Origin: JAWLGZ01 sp041690635
Lineage (GTDB): Bacteria; Pseudomonadota; Gammaproteobacteria; Thiohalomonadales; Thiohalomonadaceae
NCBI GenBank assembly: GCA_041690635.1
Contig: JAWLGZ010000001.1
Location: 248,001 to 312,000 of the forward strand
Length of the DNA: 64,000 nucleotides
Direction: 5' to 3'
Made by a program: the position numbers and the translations under genes. Every line of letters begins with the position of its first letter. Position 1 is the stretch's first letter. The notes below the pieces were generated by a model. That model was not told the origin of the DNA, did no database searches, and worked only from the letters and a program-made list of their open reading frames with translations. This document shows, piece by piece, positions 8,741-17,335 of the stretch.

Positions 8741-8855
8741 GGGTGGCGTTCCCGCCAGCCACACCCCGGCACCCGAGTCCACTGCTGCCGCTGCTCCCTT
8801 CCGGGCCTGACGGGGTTCACAGTTTATCGTTGCGGGGGGACCGACGGGTCCGCCA
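8741..8855 (-). ncRNA. ffs: 4.5S RNA, signal recognition particle RNA (small bacterial type)
   Basis: Read on the minus strand, this ~115-base stretch contains the invariant SRP core GTCAGGCCCGGAAGGGAGCA (GGAA tetraloop hairpin plus symmetric loop). It is followed by GCAGCAGTGGACTCGGGTGCCGGG. Its ends pair (TGGCG at the 5' end, CGCCA at the 3' end), and the internal CCCCCGCAACG resembles the E. coli RNA. The RNA binds Ffh to target membrane proteins co-translationally. Position immediately upstream of dnaX is common in gammaproteobacteria. Exact ends are estimated from the terminal helix. Confidence 0.93.
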
Positions 8856-8979
8856 TTGAACAGCTTGGACCCTGAACGGCGACCAGGGTTTTCCGGAGGC
8901 CGGACAGTAGCAAGGCACAAGGCGAGGCGCAAGTCACCCGGCGGACAACGGCATCACAGCCCTGCGGCCGGCTACCCGA

Positions 8980-9110
8980 TCAGGTCTTGAAATGGGCGAC
9001 GGCCCGTTCCAGGTCGCGGGCCAGCCCCTGTAACTGCCCCATCGCATCCACCGTTGTTCGACGGCACAGTTGTTGGCCTCCGCCGCGCGCGCGATGGTGT
9101 GGACGCTACG
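8980..9110 (-). pseudogene. Degraded 3' end of a methyl-accepting chemotaxis protein gene
   Basis: On the minus strand the last ~20 codons read DAMGQLQGLARDLERAVAHFKT then TGA, the usual C-terminal end of chemoreceptors. Upstream homology continues (HTIARAAEANNCAVEQ), but only after a one-base frame change around 9050. Beyond about 9110 recognisable sequence is lost. No start or signalling domain is present, so this is a remnant. It could be a leftover of a deletion next to the 4.5S RNA gene. Confidence 0.65.
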
Positions 9111-9368
9111 CCGGTGACCGCGTACATGACAGTCTCACGCAATCAACGCCACTGAGGAAAGCTTCGCTGCATATTGCCCCGGGTGGCACAACCCGCAGGC
9201 GGCCGGCCGTAGGCCACGAACCGGCTCCGGGAAGTCGGTCGGCATCTCGCCCTGATGCGGGACCGCAGTTGCCAATCGTCGTTCTCCACCACGGCCGCAC
9301 CTCAGTAAGCCACAGCAGCCCGCCGGAAGCAGCGCCCACCCCTTTTGATAGAGGCGTTGTTATCCCGC
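9111..9368. other. Intergenic region with no recognised feature
   Basis: I see no convincing gene, tRNA or terminator between the chemoreceptor remnant and the rhodanese stop codon. The open frames here have no family resemblance and look like chance reading of GC-rich DNA. Confidence 0.5.
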
Positions 9369-10301
9369 TCAAAGGCTGTAGTCGGCGTCGTACGGCTCCT
9401 CACCCATTACCACAGGCAGGGTCAGTTCATTGCCCCAGTGGGACCAGCCGCCGTTATAGAGACGCACATCCTTGTACCCAAGGCTCTTCAGCTGGAGATA
9501 GGCCAGCCCCATGCGGAAGCCGTCATGACAGTAGGCGTAGACCGTGCTCTCTTTGGGAATGCCGGCGTACAAGGCGGCGATGCGATCCTGCGGCAGCCAT
9601 CTCTGCGACTGGCCGTCGGTGCCGTCGAGGCTGACCACGTTGACTGCTCCGGGGATGTGGCCCGCCTGAATCGAGTGCTGCACCACCTTGCCGGTGTACA
9701 TATCGCGCGGCCGCGAATCGAGCAAAATCACATTCGGATCGCGGCGGGAGACCACATCGTCGTAGACGTCGGCCCACTCCACGTAGAGTGCCGGATCGGC
9801 CGGCTTAAGGGTGACATTGCCCGGTGTCGGTATGACGGGCTCTTTGGAGAGGTCGTTGAAGGCCGACCACTCGATGGTGCCGCCGTCCAGGATCTTCACC
9901 CGCTCCACATCGAATCCGTACAGTTCGAGCAGAAAATAGACCCTTGATGCCATCGCCGTGCGGGAATCGTCGTAGACGACCACTGTGGAGTCGTCGTTCA
10001 CACCCCAGCGCCGGAGGGTGGCTTGGAACGCCTCCCGCGACGGGAAGCGCATGATGGGATCACCGAAGTTGTCGCCCAAGTCCTTGAAGCGTTGTACCTG
10101 CACCGCACCCTCGATGTGGCCAACGGTGAAATAGCGGTGCGGGTGATACCGGACATCGAGCACCACCAGGCCGGGCTCGTCGATGTGCTCCTCCAGCCAC
10201 TCGGGGCCGACCAGAAAGTCGGGCGTATCGGCCGCATGGACGGTGGCCAGCCAAACCAGCCCCGTCAGGATGAAAAACAGGGTCGAAAGACGCTTGAACA
10301 T
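9369..10301 (-). CDS. Periplasmic thiosulfate/mercaptopyruvate sulfurtransferase, tandem rhodanese
   Basis: Secreted sulfurtransferase of 310 residues. The N-terminal MFKRLSTLFFILTGLVWLATVHA is a clear signal peptide. Two rhodanese domains follow (about 28-160, with VLDVRYHPHRYFTVGHIEGA, and about 170-305). The second domain carries the active-site Cys in YCHDGFRMG. The enzyme would move sulfane sulfur to a thiol acceptor or cyanide in the periplasm, fitting a sulfur-metabolising lifestyle. The start at 10301 is preferred over the longer frame because of the signal peptide and AGGGGA just upstream. It lies 34 bases downstream of the spermidine-synthase-like gene and is likely co-transcribed. 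Confidence 0.88.
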   Translation of the reverse strand: MFKRLSTLFFILTGLVWLATVHAADTPDFLVGPEWLEEHIDEPGLVVLDVRYHPHRYFTVGHIEGAVQVQRFKDLGDNFGDPIMRFPSREAFQATLRRWGVNDDSTVVVYDDSRTAMASRVYFLLELYGFDVERVKILDGGTIEWSAFNDLSKEPVIPTPGNVTLKPADPALYVEWADVYDDVVSRRDPNVILLDSRPRDMYTGKVVQHSIQAGHIPGAVNVVSLDGTDGQSQRWLPQDRIAALYAGIPKESTVYAYCHDGFRMGLAYLQLKSLGYKDVRLYNGGWSHWGNELTLPVVMGEEPYDADYSL

Positions 10302-10335
10302 GGGTTCCCCTCGGTAATCGGTGCAGAAGCGCCGG

Positions 10336-11874
10336 CTACAACCCCTCCTCATCCGTAAGCAGCACGGAGACGAGCCGCTCCACGGGGGCGTAGTCATCGG
10401 TCAGCAGCGGCAGTTCGGCAAAGGCGGTTCCGGTGTGACGCATTGGCTCTGTCACGCGAAACCACTGCCGGGGCATCCCCGCCTGGGAGAATATCTGGTC
10501 CGGCATCGGGTGTGCGTCGCTGGCGCTGATCACCAGCGTCATACGGTTGGGCACCTCGGGGAGCTCGTCGATCCAGACGTCCACGTGACGGAACACCGAG
10601 TCCAGGCTTTTCATGATCGCCTTGACCAATCGCGCGTCGGGGAAGGCGTCCAGCACGTTGAGTACGTAGAGACCGTCCGGCGCCATGCGTGCCTTGACCA
10701 GCTCCGCGTACTCGCGGGTCACCAGATGGTAGGGAATGGAGATGTCGTGGTAGGCATCTCCCACCAGCACGTCATAGCGGGTCTCCTCACGGGCGAGGAC
10801 GGTACGTGCATCGGCGTGCACCACCCGCATTCCGTCGGTGTCGAGAAACAGCCGCTCTTCGGCCACCCGCGTCACCTGCGGGTCCAGTTCCGCAACGGTG
10901 ACCGATGCACCATCCCAGCTTGCACGCACTGCCCGCGGCAGGGTGTAGGCGCCGCCGCCGATAAAGAACCAGCGCAGCTCATCCAGGCGCTCCCCATCGA
11001 AACGCTGCCGGACCAGTTCCTCCATCAGTTGCACGTAGGGGGCCATCAGCAGGCCCGGCTCCTCGCGATGATTGGTGCCGTGAATCAGATGATCAAGCAC
11101 CAGCGAGCGGGCACTGCCGAACGGTACCGGCTCGTCCGCGGTACGGATACAGAAGTAGCGGCTGGAGATCTCGCACGGATCGGCGAACCCCTGCCGGGCA
11201 CCGGTCAATATCATCAGGGGCACCGCCAGCACCAGCATCGTTGCCGGCAGTGCTTTTGGCCGCCCGCGCAGCAGCGGCAAGGCCAGCAGGAACAGCACAA
11301 CCGCGGTGCCCACCACGATACGTACCGAGCCGAACCACTGGACCAGCCAGTAACCGGTGAGGAAGGTGCCGACGATCGAACCTAACGCCGCCAGCGCGTG
11401 CATCCGTCCCACCACGTGCCCCGACCGGCAGTCACGTTGCAGCGCAAGTGTGGTCAGCAGCGGGGTCACCACCCCGAGCAGGACTGCCGGGACGAAAAAC
11501 AGGGTCAGGACGTAGAGGAAACTGGCACCGAGCAGATTGACCCGTGCCGCCTGGATGACGGGCGCCACAAAGGTCAGAACCAGCAGCACGCCGACGGAGA
11601 AAAGACCTGCCAGCATCAGGGTGAATGCCGCCGCCCGCTCGTCACCGCCGCGATCGGCCCAGATACCGCCCAGCCAGTTGCCGAGCGAAAGCCCGGCGAG
11701 GATCACCCCGATGATGGAGGTCCAGGTGTAGAGCGAGACCCCGACATAGGGGGCGATAAGCCGTCCCGCGACGATCTCCAGCACCATCAGGCAGGCGGAG
11801 CTGACGAAGACCGCCGTGCCGTACCACACCATCACTGACCGATCGGAGGGTTTTTTTGCATTTTCGTCATTCAT
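10336..11874 (-). CDS. Membrane-anchored spermidine synthase-like protein (fused transporter-like/SpdS)
   Basis: A protein of 512 residues. The N-terminal ~225 residues hold about seven hydrophobic segments with an MFS-like feel (GRLIAPYVGVSLYTWTSIIGVILAGLSLGNWLGG). The C-terminal half is a Rossmann methyltransferase-like domain of the spermidine synthase type: FIGGGAYTLPRAV, VAELDPQVT, VVHADARTVL, VLVGDAYHD. True polyamine synthases have a defined acceptor site; these membrane fusions have not been assigned a substrate in most bacteria. I therefore call only the fold. It precedes the rhodanese gene on the same strand. The start follows a weak ribosome-binding region. Confidence 0.8.
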   Translation of the reverse strand: MNDENAKKPSDRSVMVWYGTAVFVSSACLMVLEIVAGRLIAPYVGVSLYTWTSIIGVILAGLSLGNWLGGIWADRGGDERAAAFTLMLAGLFSVGVLLVLTFVAPVIQAARVNLLGASFLYVLTLFFVPAVLLGVVTPLLTTLALQRDCRSGHVVGRMHALAALGSIVGTFLTGYWLVQWFGSVRIVVGTAVVLFLLALPLLRGRPKALPATMLVLAVPLMILTGARQGFADPCEISSRYFCIRTADEPVPFGSARSLVLDHLIHGTNHREEPGLLMAPYVQLMEELVRQRFDGERLDELRWFFIGGGAYTLPRAVRASWDGASVTVAELDPQVTRVAEERLFLDTDGMRVVHADARTVLAREETRYDVLVGDAYHDISIPYHLVTREYAELVKARMAPDGLYVLNVLDAFPDARLVKAIMKSLDSVFRHVDVWIDELPEVPNRMTLVISASDAHPMPDQIFSQAGMPRQWFRVTEPMRHTGTAFAELPLLTDDYAPVERLVSVLLTDEEGL

Positions 11875-12119
11875 GGGCGGCGATTATGCACCGTCAGGCA
11901 GGAGAACAGAAGAATTCCCCCCCCGCCCCGCGACGGCTGCGTCACAGAGGTTGCCCTCGAATTCGAGGGCCAAACCGGCGAAAAGACGGGCGAATCTCCT
12001 ACGCTTGTTCTACCGGTGGACGTGTATGTGGCGGTTGTTTTCGGCCACCCACAGTAGCGGACGCGAACGCCAGCAGTGCACCGGCGACTTGGCGCTCCTG
12101 ACAGGCGAGGTGGTGCCTC

Positions 12120-13481
12120 ATGAAGAGCCGGCTACGGACTGGCTGGCAAGAGCTGCGGACCAGCCTCTGGTTTGTACCGCTGCTGATGACCGCGTCCGCA
12201 GGCCTGCTCGCCCTGCTCACGACCGCGGTGGACAGCTGGTTCCCCGAACTTGCCGGAAGCATCTGGCTTCGGTGGAGTGAGCCGCAGGGCGCGCGCGAGA
12301 TCCTCTCCACCATCGCCGGCTCGATGATCACCGTGGCCGGCGTCACCTTCTCGATCACCATCGTCGCCATGACCCTGGCGGCCTCCCAGTTCGGTCCCCG
12401 CATCCTTCGCAGCTTCATGCGCGACACCGGCAATCAGGTCGTCCTGGGGACGTTTGTCGCCACCTTTCTTTACTGCCTGCTGGTGCTCGGGGTGGTCAAG
12501 GGGGGCGAAGGGTCGGCCGCCATACCGCAACTGTCGGTCACCGTTGCCATCGTGCTCGCAGTCGCCAGCCTGGGCGTGCTGATCTACTTCGTCCATCACG
12601 TCTCGGTCTCCCTGCAGTCGGAACACCTGGCGGCGGCGATCGCGGAGGAGATGGGAGAGGTTATCGACTCCCTGTTTCCTGCCAGGCTGGGGAAAGCGGT
12701 CGTCGAAAAACAGCAAGGGCCCTTCGAAGCGCACCTCGAAGGGGTTCACTCCAAGCCGGTCGGGTCCCCGAAGAGCGGTTATCTGCAAACCATCGACAAC
12801 GAAGGACTCATTGCCATCGCCGAATCCAAAGGGTTGCTGCTGCAACTCGCCATTGCACCGGGAGAGTTCGTGACCACCGACACTGTATTGGTGCGGGCCT
12901 CCCCGCCGGAACGGTGTGACGACGCGACAGCTTCGGAGATCGCCTTTCGATTCGTGCTTGGCCGGCATCGGATCCCCACCCAGGACGTGAAGTATCCCTT
13001 ACAGCAGCTGACTGTCATTGCCGTACGGGCGCTTTCCTCCGGTATCAACGATCCCTTCACGGCCGTGACCTGCATTGACTGGATAGGAAGCGGCCTGGCG
13101 CAGGTCGCCGACAGGGAGATTCCTTCCCCCTACCGCGCCGGACGTGATGGGCAGGTCCGCGTCATTGCCGAGCCGACCACCTTTCCCGAACTGGCCGATG
13201 TCGCCTTGAACCCCATCCGGCATTCCGGCGCCAGGCATGTCACGGTGATGCTGCGCCTGCTGGAGACGGTCGATCTGATCTCCATACACGCGGAAAGGCC
13301 CGAGGATCGCGACTCTCTGCAGCAGCACGCGGATCGGGTGGTGGAGGAGGTCCGCCGCTCCGACTACCAGAGGCGTGACAAGGAGGCGGTGGAGGCGCTC
13401 TACCGCGAAGTGACAGAGAACCTGTCACGCCGGGCGGAACCGGAAGACCGCGGCACCGCGCCGGCCTCGGACCGTGGTTGA
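12120..13481 (+). CDS. DUF2254 family membrane protein
   Basis: Predicted inner-membrane protein of 453 residues. It has four hydrophobic segments in the first ~165 residues (WFVPLLMTASAGLLALLT; a segment around ITVAGVTFSITIVAMTLAA; VLGTFVATFLYCLLVLGVV; LSVTVAIVLAVASLGVLIYFVHHV). A soluble C-terminal domain of about 290 residues follows. The stretch FSITIVAMTLAASQFGPRILRSFMRDTGNQ is characteristic of DUF2254. No biochemical function is established that I can name. It stands alone, with a hairpin terminator 48 bases downstream. Confidence 0.82.
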   Translation: MKSRLRTGWQELRTSLWFVPLLMTASAGLLALLTTAVDSWFPELAGSIWLRWSEPQGAREILSTIAGSMITVAGVTFSITIVAMTLAASQFGPRILRSFMRDTGNQVVLGTFVATFLYCLLVLGVVKGGEGSAAIPQLSVTVAIVLAVASLGVLIYFVHHVSVSLQSEHLAAAIAEEMGEVIDSLFPARLGKAVVEKQQGPFEAHLEGVHSKPVGSPKSGYLQTIDNEGLIAIAESKGLLLQLAIAPGEFVTTDTVLVRASPPERCDDATASEIAFRFVLGRHRIPTQDVKYPLQQLTVIAVRALSSGINDPFTAVTCIDWIGSGLAQVADREIPSPYRAGRDGQVRVIAEPTTFPELADVALNPIRHSGARHVTVMLRLLETVDLISIHAERPEDRDSLQQHADRVVEEVRRSDYQRRDKEAVEALYREVTENLSRRAEPEDRGTAPASDRG

Positions 13482-13494
13482 ACAGGCTACGTCG

Positions 13495-13585
13495 GGCGGG
13501 AGAGGGAGGGGTTACTCCGGACACAAAAAAGCCCGGTCACAGGACCGGGCTTCGTTTTTGGCGGAGAGGGAGGGATTACTCCGGG
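13495..13585. repeat. Two displaced copies of a tRNA-Ser 3' end around a terminator
   Basis: The sequence GGCGGAGAGGGAGGGATT is the complement of the 3' end of the adjacent tRNA-Ser(GGA). It recurs at 13560-13577, and in slightly altered form at 13495-13512. Both extra copies share a further TTACTCCGG that the tRNA lacks. The copy at 13560 lies 178 bases from the real tRNA end at 13738. Minus-strand order is tRNA, 178-base step, tRNA 3' end, terminator, second 3' end copy. Confidence 0.75.
13529..13558. terminator. Bidirectional intrinsic terminator
   Basis: A perfect 10-base-pair stem, AAGCCCGGTC / GACCGGGCTT, has an ACAG loop. CGTTTTT follows on the plus strand and a T-run also follows on the minus strand. 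It would end transcription of the DUF2254 gene from the left and of the tRNA-Ser(GGA) region from the right. Confidence 0.88.
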
Positions 13586-13827
<242 letters not shown>

Positions 13828-13990
13828 GGAAAACTTACCGCTGACCCCGGGCGGTGTGTGAACGCCGAAGGCCATCGGATAAAGGCGCGGAAGGTTAAAC
13901 CAGAACGGGGGCAGGTGCAAGGCGAACTGTTTCGCTCGCGTTGCCGATCCCGCCGGGTAGTCGCCTGCGCCGCCCCCTTAAGTCGGGACG

Positions 13991-14233
13991 TCAGCGCCGG
14001 GCGTCGGTTCCGGGATGAAGGGTGAGGAGACCCTTCAGCCGGGCTGTGCCGATGACGTAGAGCACGGTTCCGGTGCCCAGAAAGAAGACAACAGATGCCA
14101 GCAGGCTGCCCCGTATCGCATCGGTCGCCGACTCCGCCTGGTAGAGCCAGGCAGCGACCACGCAAACGGCTGCGGCCACGAAACTGAGCAGGGCGAACAG
14201 GTAGGCGATGGACTGTCCGAATGTGCGGTTCAT
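13991..14233 (-). CDS. Small two-helix membrane protein of unknown function
   Basis: An 80-residue protein starting MNRTFGQSIAYLF. It has two hydrophobic segments (about 9-30, LFALLSFVAAAVCVVAAWL, and about 42-62, LLASVVFFLGTGTVLYVIG) and a short basic tail. I do not recognise a family. The longer frame to 14284 adds a Pro-rich stretch unlikely to be translated. A perfect FNR/ANR box is centred about 75 bases upstream, which suggests expression under low oxygen and supports this being a real gene. Confidence 0.6.
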   Translation of the reverse strand: MNRTFGQSIAYLFALLSFVAAAVCVVAAWLYQAESATDAIRGSLLASVVFFLGTGTVLYVIGTARLKGLLTLHPGTDARR

Positions 14234-14301
14234 GGTTGCGGGGATCCTTGGCGCCGTCGGTCGGGTTTCAGGCACGGTAGGCAAGCCCCCGCGCTATCTC
14301 C

Positions 14302-14315
14302 TTGATATGTATCAA
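14302..14315. promoter_or_regulatory. FNR/ANR-type binding site (anaerobox)
   Basis: TTGATATGTATCAA is an exact match to the FNR consensus TTGAT-N4-ATCAA. It extends to an 18-base perfect palindrome (14300-14317). On the minus strand, a start site about 41 bases downstream would have TACCGT near 14272-14277 as its -10, the class II activator geometry. The target would be the 80-residue membrane protein gene. Confidence 0.75.
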
Positions 14316-14495
14316 GGCACACCAGACACCCGCCGTCGGCTCCGAAATGCCGTCCGTCGGATGCTATAGGAGCGATTGAAGGCATGGTCTAGGATCCATA
14401 ATCCGCGGACCACCACACCCTACCGGCCCCCCGGTTTCCCCCGTACGCAGAGATCCCAAACAGGCAAAGGGGTGTCGGCGCGGCGGATTCTGAGA

Positions 14496-14586
14496 TGGCG
14501 GAGAGGGTGGGATTCGAACCCACGTGGGGCTTGCGCCCCCAACGGATTTCGAGTCCGCGCCGTTATGACCGCTTCGGTACCTCTCC
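14496..14586 (-). tRNA. tRNA-Ser (anticodon CGA)
   Basis: 91 bases with encoded CCA, acceptor GGAGAGG/CCTCTCC, long variable arm (TGGGGGCGCAAGCCCCA) and T-arm GGTTCGAATCC. The anticodon loop CTCGAAA gives CGA, reading UCG. It is transcribed leftwards, divergent from mltF. Confidence 0.95.
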
Positions 14587-14597
14587 GAGGGCTGCAT

Positions 14598-14626
14598 AGG
14601 ATACTGGCAGCAGGCTCGGACAACAA
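14598..14626 (-). promoter_or_regulatory. Sigma70-type promoter of tRNA-Ser(CGA)
   Basis: On the minus strand, TTGTTG (14626-14621) and TATCCT (14603-14598) are separated by exactly 17 bases. The -10 ends 11 bases before the mature tRNA 5' end. Confidence 0.55.
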
Positions 14627-14651
14627 CGAGTTTTGACCTTTCGGAACAGGC

Positions 14652-16064
14652 ATGGTTTTTCGTAACACACTCAAACTCGCCGCCGGCATGTTGGCCTTTT
14701 CGCTGCTGGCAGGCTGTCTGCCGGACAATCGCAGCGCGTTGGAGCGGGTGATCGCCTCCGGCGAGCTGCGGGTGATCATGCGTAATTCCGCCACCACCTA
14801 CTACGAGGGGCCGGCGGGGCCGACCGGCTTCGAGTACGACCTGGCGAAGGGGTTCGCGGATGAACTCGGCGTCGAACTGAAGGTGATCAAAGCGGAAAGT
14901 ATCGGTGATTCTCTTGCGCGCCTGTCGCGAGGCCAGGCGCACTTCGCCGCCGCAGGTCTTGCCATCACTGAAGACCGCAAACGGCGCCTGCAATTCACCC
15001 CGACCTACCAGCTGGCCCGTAAACAGCTCATCTACCGTCTGGGCTCTCCCCGCCCGAAGTCGCTGGCGGAGGTCAGCGGCTGGATCGAGGTGCCGGCCAA
15101 CAGCGGTCAGGCGGAGTTCCTGCAGCGGGTGGCCCGGGAGATGCCGTTTCTCCGCTGGACGGAAAACGGTCAGGGCGATACCGAGGAACTGTTGACGCTG
15201 GTCGCCGAGAAGGTGATCGACTATGCGGTTCTGGACTCCCACGAGGTCTCACTGCTCCAGCGCTACTATCCCGATCTGCGCGCCGCGTTCGACCTGGGGG
15301 AGCCGATGCCGGTGGGCTGGGCATTCAGGAAGGGACCCGACGATACCCTATATCGCGCCGCCTCCGCTTACATCCAGCGGGCGCGTGCCGACGGGCGTGT
15401 GGCTGAGCTGAAGGAGCGCTACTACGGGCATGTGGGAGATTTCGACTACGTCGGCACCCGCTATTTCATGCGCCATGTACGGCTGCGGCTCCCCAACTAT
15501 CGTGAGCTGTTCGAACAGGCCGCGCTCGAGAACAGGATCGACTGGCGGCTGCTGGCAGCGGTAGCCTACCAGGAGTCCCACTGGAATCCGGATGCGGTCT
15601 CCCCCACGGGGGTCCGTGGGCTGATGATGCTCACCCAGGCGACCGCCAGGCAGCTCGGCATCAAGGAGCGGACCGATCCGGTGCAGAGCATCGAGGGGGG
15701 CGCGCGCTACTTGCGCTGGCTGCTCGATCGCGTTCCGGAGCGGATCGGAGAACCGGACCGCACTTGGCTGGCGCTCGCCGCATATAACATCGGCTACGGC
15801 CACATGGAGGACGCCCGCCGGCTTACACTCAAGCGCGGCGGCAATCCGGATCTGTGGGGCGACGTGAAGGAGACACTGCCGCTGCTGCATAAACGGGCGT
15901 GGCACAGCCAGACCCGTTACGGCTACGCCCGCGGACGCGAAGCGCTGACCTACGTGGAAAACATCCGTACCTATTACGATATGCTGGTCTGGCACACCGA
16001 TCAGGAACGCACCCCGCCGGCCAGACCGGCCAGCGGACTGCGGATCGCCTCGCCAATACTCTGA
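14652..16064 (+). CDS. mltF: Membrane-bound lytic murein transglycosylase F
   Basis: Outer-membrane lipoprotein, 470 residues, that cleaves peptidoglycan glycan strands non-hydrolytically. The lipobox LLAGC puts the acylated Cys at 22. Residues about 35-265 form a periplasmic-binding-protein-like domain (GELRVIMRNSATTYYEGPAGPTGFEYDLAKGFADELG). Residues about 280-450 form the SLT domain, with the catalytic Glu in AYQESHWNP and the conserved SPTGVRGLMMLTQATA and ALAAYNIGYGHMEDA motifs. This two-domain order is diagnostic of MltF (YfhD). It is transcribed away from tRNA-Ser(CGA). Confidence 0.95.
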   Translation: MVFRNTLKLAAGMLAFSLLAGCLPDNRSALERVIASGELRVIMRNSATTYYEGPAGPTGFEYDLAKGFADELGVELKVIKAESIGDSLARLSRGQAHFAAAGLAITEDRKRRLQFTPTYQLARKQLIYRLGSPRPKSLAEVSGWIEVPANSGQAEFLQRVAREMPFLRWTENGQGDTEELLTLVAEKVIDYAVLDSHEVSLLQRYYPDLRAAFDLGEPMPVGWAFRKGPDDTLYRAASAYIQRARADGRVAELKERYYGHVGDFDYVGTRYFMRHVRLRLPNYRELFEQAALENRIDWRLLAAVAYQESHWNPDAVSPTGVRGLMMLTQATARQLGIKERTDPVQSIEGGARYLRWLLDRVPERIGEPDRTWLALAAYNIGYGHMEDARRLTLKRGGNPDLWGDVKETLPLLHKRAWHSQTRYGYARGREALTYVENIRTYYDMLVWHTDQERTPPARPASGLRIASPIL

Positions 16065-16210
16065 ACCCCGCTGCGCCCTTCAGCCCCCCTCCCCCCGTCA
16101 AAACAAAACCTGTCCGTGGGGCACACCCTTGAGAGCGCGTCGCCCCCGGTCTAGGCTTTGGTCGCCGGCAGCTTCGCCGGCCTCTCCCTGCCATCAAGCC
16201 GAGGGTTGCC

Positions 16211-17335
16211 ATGGAAGGCCGAATGGGTTCAGTGGCCACGACCCGGAGTGTCACGGAAGATGCGCTCCGCATGGAGTCTGTTCGGCTGACCGAGGAGCAC
16301 GCTCCGGCGCTTCGCACGTTTTTTCAAACGGTGTGGGGAGACCACGGCCCGCCTCCTTCATTCGACACCCCCGCCTTCGGCGTTCTGCAAGGAGACCGCC
16401 TGGTCGGCTATGTGGGCACGCTGCCGGTCCGTTTCTGGGACGGCACCCGCGAGCGGGAGGCGTGGTGGATGAAGGGGCTGATGGTGCTCCCCGAATACCG
16501 CAACGGACCGGTCGGTTTCGCGGTCATGAAGGAGGCGGCTGCACACCTGCCGCTTGCCGCCAGTCTCAGCGTGGCGCCGGCCGCACGCCGGCTGTTCGAG
16601 GCGGTCGGCTTCCGCGATTTGGGTCCGCTGGAAAACCGGGTGGCGCTGCTGCGTCCGGCCAGGGTACTGCGATCGCTGGACCCCAAGGCGCTGGGGCTTG
16701 GGTTGCCCGCCCCCCTCAATCGGGCGGTGCACCTTGCCCAGCGGCTGCACCTGACCGATCCGGCGGGCGCGCTGCTCGCGGGTGTGTTTGCGGCGATACG
16801 CCGCCCGGTCCGAGGTGTGAGTTACGAGTCGGGACGCCCGGAATGGCTCGAACTGGATCGCCTCTGGCGGGAGCTTCGCACCGACTTTCCGTTCGCAGCC
16901 GTACGCGACGGAGGCGCGTTGACCGGCCGCTATCTGGCGGACGCTGAGCATTACGAGCTTCTGACACTTCGTGACGGCCCGGAGCCGGTCGCCTGTGCCG
17001 TACTCCGGCATCCCCGCGCAAAGGGCGACCCGCGCCTGCGCGGCATCCGCATGGCGGTTCTTGCCGATCTCCTCGCCCCACCGCACCGCCCCGATCTCAT
17101 TGCAGCGGCACTCGCCGCCGCCGAGGAGCGCGCCCACGGGGCGGGGGCCGATGCGCTGCTCTGCTCAACCGGACACCCGGGCCTGCGGCGCTCGTTACAG
17201 GTGCGCGGCTGGCTCCCGATGAGAGGCCATGTCCATCTCCTGCTGCGGACGCCGCCGGACGACCCGCTCGCGGCTGGCTCACTCACCGACTGGTGGACAA
17301 CCCGCGGTGACGGACGCGCCGACGAAAACTTCTGA
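16211..17335 (+). CDS. GNAT-family acyltransferase with probable tandem GNAT folds
   Basis: A 374-residue cytoplasmic protein. The N-terminal half has the GNAT acyl-CoA-binding motif in KGLMVLPEYRNGPVGFAVMKEA (about 95-117). The C-terminal third repeats the GNAT pattern in weaker form (VACAVLRHPRAKGDPRLRGIRMAVLADLL through the helix RPDLIAAALAAAEERAHGAGADALLCS). The substrate is unknown. It is first in a tight four-gene unit: its TGA overlaps the next ATG by one base (TGATG), then come an acyl carrier protein and an FkbH-like enzyme. A thioester donor could therefore be the ACP rather than a CoA. That last point is inference. Confidence 0.75.
   Translation: MEGRMGSVATTRSVTEDALRMESVRLTEEHAPALRTFFQTVWGDHGPPPSFDTPAFGVLQGDRLVGYVGTLPVRFWDGTREREAWWMKGLMVLPEYRNGPVGFAVMKEAAAHLPLAASLSVAPAARRLFEAVGFRDLGPLENRVALLRPARVLRSLDPKALGLGLPAPLNRAVHLAQRLHLTDPAGALLAGVFAAIRRPVRGVSYESGRPEWLELDRLWRELRTDFPFAAVRDGGALTGRYLADAEHYELLTLRDGPEPVACAVLRHPRAKGDPRLRGIRMAVLADLLAPPHRPDLIAAALAAAEERAHGAGADALLCSTGHPGLRRSLQVRGWLPMRGHVHLLLRTPPDDPLAAGSLTDWWTTRGDGRADENF

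Noticed and set aside
8520..8762. N-terminal extension of dnaX
   Set aside because: The extra in-frame codons run into the 4.5S RNA gene and bear no resemblance to DnaX; the normal start is at 8519.
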